Positions 1-12,213 of a stretch of 64,000 nucleotides of DNA are shown here, one piece after another. The notes beneath the pieces are model-generated. The model saw only the letters and a program-made list of their open reading frames with translations. It searched no databases and had not been told where the DNA came from. Position 1 is the stretch's first letter. Every line of letters starts with the position of its first letter. The position numbers and the translations under genes are program-made. Source of the stretch: Amia ocellicauda (lineage: Eukaryota; Chordata; Actinopteri; Amiiformes; Amiidae); assembly GCF_036373705.1 (NCBI RefSeq), contig NC_089866.1:6808001-6872000 (forward strand), given 5' to 3'.

Positions 1-306
1 GCCTTTTAATAGCACATCACTTAAGTGAAAACTGATGGTTTTGGTTTGTTGTTGAAGATAATTATAAACCAGATTTTCTTATCTTATTTTCCATTTTTAC
101 TGTATTGTATTATGTATTATGATAGTGCAACTGTTCCATTTCTTAGTATTTTCTGACCCATCCTGAGAAATTAAGTGCCTTGATTGTTCTATTTTAAAAT
201 ACAAATGTTGATGTTATATTCATTTATCACTATTTAAACTTGGTTGAATGACAAGTTCATTTAGAAAAGATGTATGACTTCCTTTCAAAAGATGTTTATT
301 TTTCAG

Positions 307-3300
307 AGGCTTTACATGTGGGTAACCTCATAGTCAAGTATGGATACATTTACCCACTGAAGGACCCAAAGACTCTCATCCTCAGACCCGATGAATCTCC
401 ATACCGCTTTCAGGTACACAATCTGTGATTCATTACACAACTACCTGGGCCTCAACCATTTAATACCAATGTCCTCAGTGTCCAAACCAGTCTAAACATG
501 ACAGCCTTTGCCAGGCGTTCTAGTTCATAATTCAATTGACTCAATTTTGCCAGATTTTGCACATTGTGAAAATACTTGAAGTCTCAAAATCATGTTATTA
601 GTTAAACGTTGCTGTGTATGATAATATAACATATTTATTGTAATCAAATTCAGCACATAATTGTTCGTTTCGGTCCATCGAATTCTGGTTACAGCATCTG
701 TTTCTTCTGTTCTCCACTAGACTCCTTACTTCTGGACCACAAACAAATGGCCGGCTTCAGAACTGGACTATGGTGAGTGTGTATTTCAATACTGTGAAAG
801 GTTAAGATTTGTTTCTGTTCTAATTAAGTGAGTTGATAGTACAGGGCAAAGCTAATAATTAGACATTCACACCAGAAAGACTGCTTACTGCCATGACACA
901 TCAGTCCCATGTCTGTCCCATCAGCCACATAAAATTATACTGTTGACTTTTCTGGTGAAATGACTGGTGTTCATTTTCTTTTGTATCTTTTTTCAATCTA
1001 AAGCGATTTATTTGGCGAAGAAGAACATCCGAAAACAAGGAGAACTGATTGACTATGAGAAGGTAATGGCATCAATTACAAAACACAGACCCGAGCTTTC
1101 TGCTCTGCCTCTGCAGACAAGTGGAGAAGGAATTGCCCGATGGCGTTCGCCTCTTAGATGACATCATGTGGATTGTTTGACACCAGTTACATGAACGCAG
1201 CAGTCAGGCTTTACCCTCCCCTTGCCATCGAACCACCGTTTTTCTCAGTACAGCACATTATAAAGCAGATATGGCACCTTTAGCCTGAAATGATCTCAAG
1301 GCCCTCTCCACTTTCCACTCTCTCTGATAGGCAACATTCACTGCAGATTATGATGCAGCAACATATGTTAAGTGCTCGTTTCTAGCTTTCAGCAGGATTT
1401 TTCCTTGTGAGCTTCTGGCACACCGTTTAATGCATTCAACTGAATGGCATTATGATCCGAACAGAGTTTTAAAATGGATGATGGAGTTTCATACTTATTG
1501 ACTGCAGGCTTCTGAAGGGAGCTAATTCCTCAATGTGTCACTGTAGACTGAGTCCTTACTGAAACAGCTCACATTTCCGACATGCAAAAGCCACTGCATC
1601 ACAGCGTCGGCTTAAGTCACAATAGCAGATATTTAATTATTTAAGACAGTGTTGTGAGCAATATGTTCTTTACAGCTTTCTACACTTTCACTGTTCTGTT
1701 TTTGTCAGTATCTCTTGAATGGTATTGTGATGACATTTGAATGATGCGTAGTTGTGTGGAGCAGGCATGCCAACTGTCATTTAGAAACCAAATCACTGCC
1801 TCTGGACACTTTTTTGAAATCGCTGGAGGGAAAGATGTCAGGTTGTGTGACTTGTTGTCATTTTCAGGCCTGTGTGCCTGTGATATAATCCCCCTTTTCA
1901 TCATTGTATAGCCCGTACCAACTCCTGGATGGTTAGCCCTGCTCTGCCGTGCACTTACTGCACTCTCAGTGGTGTGCAAACTCAGAGCGAACCTTTCACA
2001 AATCCCCAAAGACCACAAACCAAAAATATCACAGAGCTGCATACGCTGAACGTCTGCTTCTCTTGACTCAGTGACTGACCACCCGGGTTTTATATAAGTT
2101 AAACTGGTACTGCGGGTCCTTTTTCACATTTGGGGGAGATGACTCACTCGTCACAGGTGGATGTTGGTTGATGAGATAAAGCACATTCTTCTGCCTTGCC
2201 GTTTCATCAGCGTGGCTCTTCATCTGTTTGTTCTTTAGGACAATTACAATTTGCTGCATAAACGGATTAATCACACCTGGGACTTTGTGGTGATGCAGGC
2301 CAGGGAGCAACTCAGGTAAATATACTTGTGAAAATCTCCAGTCTTCTTCTCTGGTTATATATTGATATGATTATTTATTGACAGTAACATAGAACTTCTT
2401 CAAAGAAAGCTCTTCCTACAGTAACAGTATGTGTATTAAAGAAGTGACATTGTTATTAATTATTATTTGCTGATTCATAACTGGTGAGAGACCAACTAAA
2501 TCCAAGGTGACAATTAACTTCCAGTAACCTGTTTCTGATATATAAAATGTGAGATGTTGTTAGATTTCTTTTTCACAAGTCTAAATTAACACAGGTTTTT
2601 CAAAAAGGGTTGGGGAAAAAAGCTTTGAGGAATGTACTTGTCTAAGAGGTATGTAGGTGTCAATGTAAATTTGCAGAATTTCACAGTTTTCTGGCTGAGA
2701 TAAGAGGGAGCTAACAAGCTGCTACATATGAGGTTTCTATCTTGAATACTTTTCGGTAAAGTTTGAACTCAGACTAATTGAATGGTAGAAGTTTGACAAA
2801 AAAGGGTTGGAGACTGGAAAGTATGAATGCCTAGATGAGAACAGAATCCTTCATATCATACCTACTATTTGGTTATTTCAGCTGTGCATGTTTAGATGTT
2901 CAGTTCATGCATTTTTAAATCGTGCACAGACAAGTGACTGCCGCTGGGTTCATCACGATGAACGATGACAGATACTGTGAGAGTTTCCCTGTGGCTGGTC
3001 TAGTAAATCTCTGAGTCTTAAAGTCTTATGCTAGTTCAACATTGGCTGGTGCTCTACAAAGGACACTTGAGCAGGAACAATCAAAGAGAATTTTTAATGG
3101 TTTTTTTGTATTCACTTTGTTATATATATATATATATATATAAATATATATATAATATAATGATGTCTTTTCATAAATAAAATACATTTTCTGTGCATGA
3201 AAGGGGTCACAATGCATTGTTTTTGAATTGGGTTCAGAGCACAGAAACCTTTCTAAAGTCCCCAGTTCGGAAGATCACTGAACCCAAAAGTCTAGCCCTG

Positions 3301-6300
3301 GGGAAAGGTTGGCGTTCCTCCCTGCCTAATTCAAGCTGGAACAGGTATCTTGTATCCATTATAAACCTACTGCTGTTCTAAGAAAATGAGTGGGTAAGGG
3401 CACAGAATATTTAGTACAGTAAACACAGTATGATTGCACTCTAGAGAGTTTTGCTCCTGTGCATAAAATGTAGAAGCACTCTCTCTCTCTCTTTCCCCAT
3501 ATGATTACTTTATTTTTATCTCATTATGTATTCTACATGTTCCCTCCTGACTAGGGCAGCGAAGCAGAGGAGAAAAGCAGATCGCATTGTACTGGAATGC
3601 CAGGAGCAGGCCTACTGGCTAGTCAACAAACCCCCAGTAAGTCACATGCTCACCATGCTTTTGTTAGGCAGAAGCCGGTTAGAAGTCGTGAAGACATTCG
3701 ACTATAGGAGGGGATATGGTTTCTGATGGTAGCTTTCAAATCGTACATATTCTTACACCTTTTATTTACTGAAAGTCTATTTTGCACTGTGTGTAAGTGT
3801 AAGTGACTGTGGGTTCGTAGTTTTGTACCGGTTATCTCTAACAGTCCTAAAAATCTGCATGTCCCAAAGGAGAGAGAAAAGCCATCTTCTAACTCACTGT
3901 TACATAAAAGGTTCCATATTGAATACATTATGTAATTTTTACCGCAAAGGAACGGACACACCAATGGCGTACACATTCAGTCATAGAATAGTTATAATAG
4001 TCAGTGATATTTAAATGTGTAGATGCTGAATTTTAATTTGTTTCTATGTCTCCAATTTCCCCCTATCAAACCAAATTAAAAAAAACATTAAAAAGAGGGT
4101 TTTGAAAGATCAAACAGAATTGAACATGTCAGGAATTCTGCACTCTATTTCCTTCTTTTTTTCTTTTTTCTCCCCCTTGTGTTTCAACACAGTTATAAAA
4201 AATTTAGAGGTAAGTTAAAAGCCCAAAACATGCCACCCTGTGGGGAATAAATCACTATGAGCAGCGAGGGGCAGAAAGTGGAAAATGTACATGCTTGCGA
4301 GGAGTTCATAAATAATCCAGAAAGACTGAATCAAATAAAAGGATGCCAGAGCAAGAGCCGAGTGCTGAGACTGGAGAAAACGGCTGCTCAAGGGCAGTGC
4401 GGGAGGTTCATTCGGCTGTTCTCCCTCTTCCCAAAGTGAGAGCATGGCAGGTGTGGGCCGGCTGGGTTCCTCCAGCCTATTCCTATTCACAACTTCATTC
4501 CAGCCTGCTCTTGAATTATTAATTGGTTCTTGAACAGGTCCAATGAAATTAGAAAGGGGCTGTCTCAGGAGCACACGCACTTGACTTTGCTGTACTCTCT
4601 CAACTCTTGCACCCAGCGTATTTCACACTCAGACTCTCGGCACTGTCTCAGCATTAATGCTGCTTTGTAGTGTCAGATCAGAATCAGCCCTGATCTCCGT
4701 AGTCTTTGCAGTGTGTGTGTGGCATGTAGGTGGGAGCATCTGTGCAGTGTCTCCCCGCTCAGGTACTTGTGCTGCAATTAGGAAGAAAACAAGCACCGAA
4801 TCTCTGGTGGCAGTTCAATTTTTGCATAACTGACAGGACTATGTGATCTCTTAGAGGTGTTTTTTTTCCTGTCCAGGCACGCTCCTTTCACAATATCTAT
4901 TTTAAGCCAAAATAGCATCAAACAGAAAAGAAGCTTTTATCTGTGGACAAAATAAGTTACACCCCCTCATCAGAATGTGTTGCCTGTCGGAGCACAATGG
5001 CAGGCAGCCAGACAGCAGATCGGAATGGCCCCCAGGACACACACACACTCCCTGCACAGCCTCGCTATTAAGCTGCTGGCAGCCGGGTATCCTAAGCTCT
5101 GATTGATCCCTAGGAAATATGAACCATAATTCCAGATCTAGTGTGAATATTTTAAGCTCAACCTGCCATTTAATATCTTACAAAATCGTCCGCAGGGAAA
5201 CACTTCTGCAGAGGGAAGGGTGACCACACAGACAGCCCCGTGGATTTTATGCTCCTCAATAGGGCAACACTCATCTTTATTCATGTAATCCTGGCTAAAA
5301 AATATATACTTATATTGAATTGAGAGTGGATTTTAAGTGAATTTAGTGTATTAAGCCAGCTTCTAAGGTTACAAAATAAGCATATCTCAAATTGAATGTC
5401 TGCATTTTGTATTGAATTAACGTGTTTTCTCCTCCTAAAAGCTGAAAATGAGTGGCTGTGATGAGCATAAATGTCTCAAGGCATTATATTTAATTTCTTC
5501 CATTAGTTATCTGTGCCATTGATCGAAACAGGCAGGTGGGTCCTTTGCATTTAACCCCTTAGATGTGCACCACTAGGACAACAAATGGCTAAACTCTACA
5601 AGCTTGTTTCTTTTTAATGTTGTTTCCTGTTTTTGGTTAAATCTTCTTTATGTTTTTATCATTCTTCCACCAATTACATCTGTAGCACTTTCAGAAGAAG
5701 AGAAAAAGATTAGCTGACTATTGATTGCTCATTGATTTTCCCTTTGATTTTATTCCCTAATGGTATGATTATTTTTCTTTAGATTCTCCATCTTAACTGT
5801 ATTCCCCCACACTTTGACACACTGTAAACACACTCTTCGGCGTGCTTCTCAGTAAGGTCCTCAGCGGTCATTAAAACCTTAAACAAAGAGCATCCATCAC
5901 AGTCAGTGAGAGCAGTAAAATGACATCATCCTGTTTTCTAGCCTGGGGCTTTTGATATTCTGGAACATGGTCCAGAAAGAAGAAACTGTCTCAACTCCCG
6001 AGTCCAACTGGTTAGTGCAAATATAATTTCATAAGACTTATAAGACAATGGCTTATATGATTTGCAATAATCCCATCATTACCATCTCCATGTTTTATTT
6101 AAGGTTACCTGTGTGTTCTTCTAGTATGAATGTACTTATTGATTCACATTGTGCTGCTGTAGAGTGACTTAAGAAGTAAAGAAACTTCTTCTAACATTAC
6201 TAATCTTTTGCTCTTTCACCTTCCGCTTTCCATTCCCTAAAAAAAAAGTAAGTAATGCTTTCCTGAGATCCTGCTATTAATGGCTAATGAATGTTTCATT

Positions 6301-9300
6301 TTCAGGTTGCTTAAGTGAAACTTTTTTCAAAGTTAGCTTAGCTGAGAGAAGTGTCAAGTGAGGGCCCTGGCTGGTAGAAAACTGTGTTGGGTTGCAGGAT
6401 GAAACACCGTTGTCCAGATCTTTTGGCATATTGGGCCGACTGTCCAGACAGGACGCTAGAGTGACTACTACTGTAGCACTGTACAACCTTTTAGAAAGCA
6501 ATTATTTTTGCATTACATTTCAGCCATAATATATATTGAAGGCATCTACTAGCAGGGATTGAATGTAGTTACGAAACTGATGTCACAAACAACACGGGCA
6601 ATGACTTGTTTTCTTTTTTCCTGCAGAAAAGAACAGTGAATACTACAAAAAAGAGGTGAGCCCCTGCATGTGACATTTGACATTGACAGAAGGGAATTAT
6701 GTTCAAAGTGCACATGGAATTATGTCTGTGGCATCTGCTGTTGAAGCCTGAATGATTCCTGTGTAGCAGCAAGGCCAAGATTATGGGGCTTCTGTTAGCA
6801 AACTCTTTATTTGATGCTTGTGAGAAAGGAGAGTGATGGGGGCCTACTAATTGAACATGATTTTTCTCTTTGTTGTGTGTGGCTGCAGATTGAACACACC
6901 AAGAAAGCCCTGGGACGAACACGAATCAAATCCTCAATCTGCCTCGAAGGGTAGGCTCAAGCATCTCTCATTAAATCGCACTGCTGCCGATGCGGTTTTC
7001 CCCTCGAATACTATCCTGTTAATATCACTCAGGCTTTTCAGGAGAGCTTAAATGGCCACTAACAATGAGCCATGTCACTGTAAGTTAGACTGGATTCATT
7101 CTACTTGTGAATCAGATTGAATTTCACTTCCTCTCATTTGTGTACTAATGCATCATCCAAGAGTATGTTTTTCTGAACTTTATTTCATTGCCGATATAGC
7201 CTTAAAGGAGCTGTTCAGGCATGTTAATCCTGCAGTGAAGGCTTTTTGTATTTCTATTGACTACACTGTTTTTTTCCGGTTCACTTGGGTCCAAGGAGAT
7301 TTTCACATTTTAAATATAAAAGCAATAATGTGTCATTAAAAGACCCATCTTTGGTTAGCGTTTACCCCTGTTGCTAGGGAGTTTTATATGAAAAATGGCC
7401 ACATTCCTTTTTAATAATTTAAATAATTCTAAAATTATCCCAGACGTATTCCCAAAAGGTCAAGGTGCTAACCTCTGGTATGAACACATCTTACAACCAT
7501 GTTTTGGAGGGAAAAAAATTGAAAACAAAGTGGAGTAGCCTATTCTGGAACTGGGGATGAAACAGTCCCTAGTCACGACCGATTTTCAGCAGAAAAGAGA
7601 TTTCGGTTTCAATTTCATTAAGGGAAGCCTCCTGTGTTTTTGTTCCTGTTTCTGACAGGTTTGTGAAGTTCAGTGAACAGTATCTGTCCCATGACCCCAT
7701 CATGCAAGGCTGCCTTCCCAGCAACCCCTGGATAACAGATGACGCCATGCACTGGTCTATGAATGCAGACTTGTGAGTGTTATTTCAAAACCAGCTACTG
7801 AGTTAACAGACGAAGAAGAACGATAGAAAGCCTTTTGCGGTGCTTAAGGCACAGACTGGATCTTAAAGTCCTATCAAAGAAAACAGGAGATACTTCTTCA
7901 CACAGAGAGTTGTCACAATTTGGAACAAACTCATCAGCAATGTGGTTGAAGCTGAAGCTGAAAATGTGGTAACATTCAAAAATAGACTGGATAGGATCCT
8001 TGGATCACTTAGTTTTTAATGGACTCCAAACGAGCATGATGGGTCGAATGGCCTCCTCTTGATGGGAAACTTTCTTATGTTCTTATGTTCTTATCCACAC
8101 TGTCTAATGTACTATTCAAATAGCAATAATAAAGGTTGTACCACTGTCATGTCAGGTACACATTTATGAATGTATAGAGGCCAAGCTAGTGATATATTTC
8201 AAATGCAAAGTGTACTTGTGTACTCCTGTCTAAACCAACAATGTCTGTGCTGGTAAAGGGTGGCGACTCCCACCAAGATGAGGGTGGAGCGCTGGGCCTT
8301 CAGTTTCCCAGAGCTTCTCAACGACCCTCTGGGGCGGCGCGAGTTCCGGCAGTTCCTGGAGAAAGAGTTCAGCGGTGAGTAGATCAACTTCCATACAGAG
8401 CCTGAAACACAGACGGATCAGAATAAGGACCCAGATTACCTCAAAACCTGGACCTTCATGCTAATAACAATCTCATTAGTTTATGGAAGATTTCCATTAA
8501 GAAGAAATCCAGTGTAAATGAGCGTACAATTGTGTACCATGACCATAACTCAACACCCTTGATTCCTTGCTAGCATAACAACTATTGTCAGTGGCTGAAA
8601 GGAAGCCAGCAAGGAAGTGTGTGTGATTATATCAAAAGGATGTTTTAAATAATTATCTGATGACAAAATAAAGTGTGGTAAAGCAATATGTGGATTTTAT
8701 AGTAGTTTCTGTTACTTTTAAACAGAAACCTTTTAGTAACAGTTTTAAAGGGCTCTGTGTTTGCACCTTAACATATTTGTTTTAATCAAATGGTTCTTCT
8801 TCCTGCTTTGTCCATGGCTCCTCGCCAGCGGAGAATCTGTGCTTTTGGGAAGCCTGCGAAGATATCAAACATGGAGAGAATTCCAAAATACCACAAAAGG
8901 TGGAAGAGGTATACCAGTAAGTATATATTTTGCACATCCGCAAAGCTTCTGTGCTATCAGCTTCTCTTTGCATCAGTGTGACCTTTTAATAGTATTATCA
9001 GGAGTAGCACATACTTCACAAAGTGTTTTTGTCCACATTGGGTGCTGTCATACATTTACAAGAAGAAGGATTTAACCACTTACTCTCAGGGAATAAACTT
9101 AAAAGTGATAGAAACCACGTAAAATAACAGATGATTGTAATACCTTTGTTTAATTGCTTTGTCACTTTCTAGGCACTTCCTCGCCCCGGGGGCCAGCAGG
9201 TGGGTGAATATAGACAGTAAAACGATGGAGAAGACTCTGCTGGGCATCAAAAACCCACACCGCTTTGTCATGGATGATGCTCAAATGCATATCTACTTCC

Positions 9301-10243
9301 TGATAAAGAAGGTAATACTGTTACAGCTTTAGTATCGCTCTTCCTACAGACTTCATAATAAGACTCCATATAAACCTCAAAGATTCAGTGTAGAAGTGCC
9401 TTTCATCGCCTTTCTTTAAACTACACAGAAAGCCAGCTTTTCAAATTCAATTGTGTCATTGTTTTATTATATGTTTAATACGAATCAAATGCATTTCACC
9501 GTGCAAGGAAGAATACGCCAAAAAATAACAACAGCTAATTGGAAAGTGAGACCAGTCCTCGTTGGCTGCATGCCAATGAGATATTTGCAGGGATTACAAT
9601 TTGTGAGGCTCATTTCAAGTGGGAGTAAGATTTTCCACTGGCAAAATGAAGCCGTGGTGTCCTTGCCTGTTGATACGGCGTGCATGTTAATGCTTGGCTG
9701 CAGTGCGGTAATGAACCTGAATGACAAGTAGCTCTTACAAATTTGTTTTTGTTTTTTTAATCCCTTCCACCTCAGGATTCCTATCCGAGATACTTAAAAT
9801 CAGATCTGTACAAGAACATGTTGGCCAGGGCGATCGTACCACAAGAAACAAAGAAAAGGTATTACACATTTTCACTTTTTGCCTTCATTTTCATTTTGTG
9901 GTTGCTGTGCACGGCAGTGAAGTGAAATCAGCTCACGAATTCCCTAATTAAAATAATTCATTTAATGAACTATTCCTACTATAAGGAAAGTGTAAGATGG
10001 TGTGGGGGTGGCTGGTTTGATCAATGGATATGACGATACGTCCGCCATGTTGAATGGCTGGGCTGGTGTGTCCAAGTCCGTGCAAGTGACTTTTCCTACT
10101 CTGTACCCCTGTCCAGTGTTTTTCCCTTCATGAGGAGGCAGCGCCACTCCAGCCCCAGCCCCGCCCTGGTGTCACATCCCACGGAGGATGATGGGAAAGC
10201 CAAGGCATCTCCTGCAGGGACCGTCTCACAGGTGGAGGAATAA
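307..10243 (+). CDS. RGS11: Regulator of G-protein signalling 11 (R7 family), 5' partial, spliced
   Basis: R7-family RGS proteins accelerate GTP hydrolysis on Gi/o alpha subunits and work as a complex with Gbeta5 and a membrane anchor. Exons with in-frame AG/GT borders: 307-413, 721-772, 1004-1062, 2239-2315, 3555-3636, 5942-about 6010, 6627-6655, 6889-6950, 7659-7772, 8259-8374, 8829-8916, 9173-9311, 9776-9858, 10117-10243 (stop TAA). The first visible exon begins inside the DEP domain ([10 protein letters not shown]), so the start codon lies left of the window. The helical extension follows ([15 protein letters not shown]), then the Gbeta5-binding GGL domain ([11 protein letters not shown]) and the RGS box from [12 protein letters not shown] to SDLYKNML. 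The short tail ([11 protein letters not shown]) and linker ([11 protein letters not shown]) resemble RGS11 more than RGS9; RGS9 has a far longer tail. The 6010/6627 junction is uncertain in phase. The PGAP6/CLCN7 neighbourhood also supports RGS11. Confidence 0.93.
3120..3158. repeat. (TA)n microsatellite in RGS11 intron
   Basis: An interrupted TA dinucleotide run lies in the intron between RGS11 exons 2239-2315 and 3555-3636. No gene signal is seen here. Confidence 0.9.
3637..5941 (+). other. RGS11 intron, 2.3 kb, no gene seen
   Basis: This is the largest RGS11 intron in the window. Short open frames occur on both strands but none has a recognisable domain or splice context. The stretch near 5090-5180 and repeated TGATTG-type words around 5700-5750 could be conserved noncoding DNA, but the sequence alone does not show it. 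Confidence 0.6.
7855..8098 (+). mobile_element. CR1-like LINE 3' end (5'-truncated) in RGS11 intron
   Basis: The stretch ends in repeated TTCTTATG units (8074-8094), a short tandem tail of the kind CR1-type LINEs carry. It matches the 3' part of the copy at 22640-23190, sharing the words acttcttcacacagagag and agactggataggatcct. Only the untranslated end and the last coding stretch remain. It begins about 80 bp after the exon ending at 7772 and stops about 160 bp before the exon starting at 8259. CR1 is the closest clade I can argue for; L2 is not excluded. Confidence 0.75.
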
Positions 10244-11520
10244 TGCCGTCTCCTCATGCAGAGCCGTCCAGACTTAACTTTCTGTTACGTCTGCATGAAC
10301 AGTCTTCCAGATATCACCCACTTCCTTTAGTTTATTTTTCCCCCCGTTTTTATACCATTTTTAATTGCGCCTGATTGCACAGATGGATGTTCAGATGCCT
10401 AGTTCTGTAGAAGGGTGGGTTTGGCCAAAGCATACTTTAGAAAAAATACATATTACCAAAAAATGTATAGTATGTGTATTTATAGGCCTATTACATAAAC
10501 CCCACCTACTTAAGGATTTTTTTTTTCAGCAGAGATGCATTGTAACCTCTTATGCATGTTATCCAACTTATACAAGTTATGAACAATTATTAAGATATCA
10601 GGGGCAGCCGAATCTGCACTGCATATTTACACAAACCCTCCTCTCCCTGCAGTGACCACACGTATACGCTTACGTAGTGTTCATTCACCTTTAATTGTAA
10701 GGATCATAGAAACAGCAGTTGGATACGAGTGGATCTGCATTTCCTCCTAAACTGTTAAAAACTGTGTGACTAGGGTGGGTGTGGGGGGTTCAGATTGGGA
10801 GCAGCATCAGAATGGTTTCAGAGTAAAGCATCAAAATCACAGCAATAACGTGTCTCCCTTTACTGTGTCATTAGTCACGAGGTACTCTTCTCTGCGGTTC
10901 GCTTGTTCATTAAGCTGGTCTTAAATGCTTGGTTTGTCTTCTGCATGTGGTGATTTCTTCCAGTAGACCACACTGTTGTTGTTTGTTTACACGCCGTTTG
11001 ATTTCCATCACTGTACAACTGTGAAATTGGTCTGCAATCTCTGATTCACTTGTATAAATCAATAAACACGACAGCTGACGGGATGTTACTGTACACCCGT
11101 GACTGCGCGGCACCTTGCAAAATGTTGACCCGTGAAGGTATGTCATTTTCTGAAACTATGAAGTTATTATTGAAAAAAACGAACAAAGCTCTTTCTACTG
11201 TGATAGTTAGGAGTTGCTGCTCTTAGGAAGTGTATTGGGTTTTGCATAACATCCAAATAGAAACAGTAAATGCCTAGAGACACATGCAAAACAACCCTTT
11301 GACCATTTTATATGTTCCCTCACTACGTATTGTCATTACAAGCTACAGTAGTCTTCCCTATATTTCATGTTTATGATCAATTGAATTCAGATTAAGTTAA
11401 ACACATTTTTATAAAGAAAAACGTGAATTATCTTAAGATATTACCCAAAACAATGAAAGTTAACATGATTGTAGAATACTGCAAATGCTGTATGAATAAA
11501 ATACAAGAAGGGTTTGTTTC
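10244..11520 (+). other. Probable RGS11 3' UTR
   Basis: This follows the RGS11 stop codon without a convincing coding frame. AATAAA hexamers lie at 11061-11066 and 11495-11500 and are the most likely polyadenylation signals, placing transcript ends near 11080 or 11515. Which is used cannot be told from sequence. Confidence 0.5.
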
Positions 11521-12199
11521 CTTGCATGTGTACTTAATATTGACTACGTATTTATATATGTTTAATTCCTAACACACAGCAGTTCTGACCTGTCTCTTCC
11601 TATTTCCTTCCCTGCTTCCCATGCTCTTCCTCCTTCCCTCCCTTCTCTATCTCTGTTATTTTCTGCTACAGCTCTGTCGTTTTTCCAACCCCCTGGTCAT
11701 GTTCTCAGCCTCCACCCTCCCCTCTGGAGAGAAATGGTCCCTGGTTGCAGCCTCCCCAAATCACACTGGAGTCCTCCCCACTCCAGCCTCCCCCTCTCCC
11801 AGCTGCGGCAGCTCCAAAAGGTCCTCTTGCCTTGCTCTCTCTCTCCTTCTCTTGGTCTGTTTCCGTCCCCATGCATCTGTTAGCTCAGTGCAGCTCTGCT
11901 CGGGCACGTCTAGTCCCACAGCGAAGCTCTGAGGCCAGTCTGGGCTTTTCGCTCTCCGTCTGTCTGCTCCCCTTTTTCCACACACTGATCGAACACTGCA
12001 AACACAGTTCACTTCCTCCTTTTGTAATGTATTCATTCACTTCTTTATTTTGGATGCTTGGGTTTGAGTGCATGGGAAAAAGATCCAGATCAACACAGTC
12101 CATGAATTTAAACATGTTATTTCCAATTCACTGATTTTCAGAGGCATGTTTTTATTTATTTTATTTTTTTAAAGGAAAAGAGGTGCTCTTGTCTTTCTA

Positions 12200-12213
12200 C
12201 CTCTAGGGGGCAC
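12200..12213 (+). promoter_or_regulatory. CTCF-like motif
   Basis: The string CCTCTAGGGGGCAC fits the vertebrate CTCF core (CC, three bases, AGGGGGC, R, S). It lies in AT-rich intergenic DNA between RGS11 and the PDE6 gamma gene, in forward orientation. Binding is inferred from motif match alone. Confidence 0.4.

Noticed and set aside
3120..3158. Possible CRISPR-like or structured array in TA-rich repeats
   Set aside because: Simple dinucleotide repeats without spacers; CRISPR arrays are not expected in vertebrate nuclear DNA.
6889..7051. Open frame starting [10 protein letters not shown] in the RGS11 region
   Set aside because: It reads the RGS11 exon 6889-6950 in the wrong frame. The phase-0 frame [12 protein letters not shown] matches the GGL domain.
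9453..9731. Mirror-image open frames on both strands in an RGS11 intron
   Set aside because: No domain, and the stretch lies between two well-supported RGS11 exons.
11621..12134. Overlapping open frames on both strands, one of 129 codons
   Set aside because: They come from a pyrimidine-rich low-complexity block, giving Ser/Pro/Leu-rich translations with no family features and no splice context.
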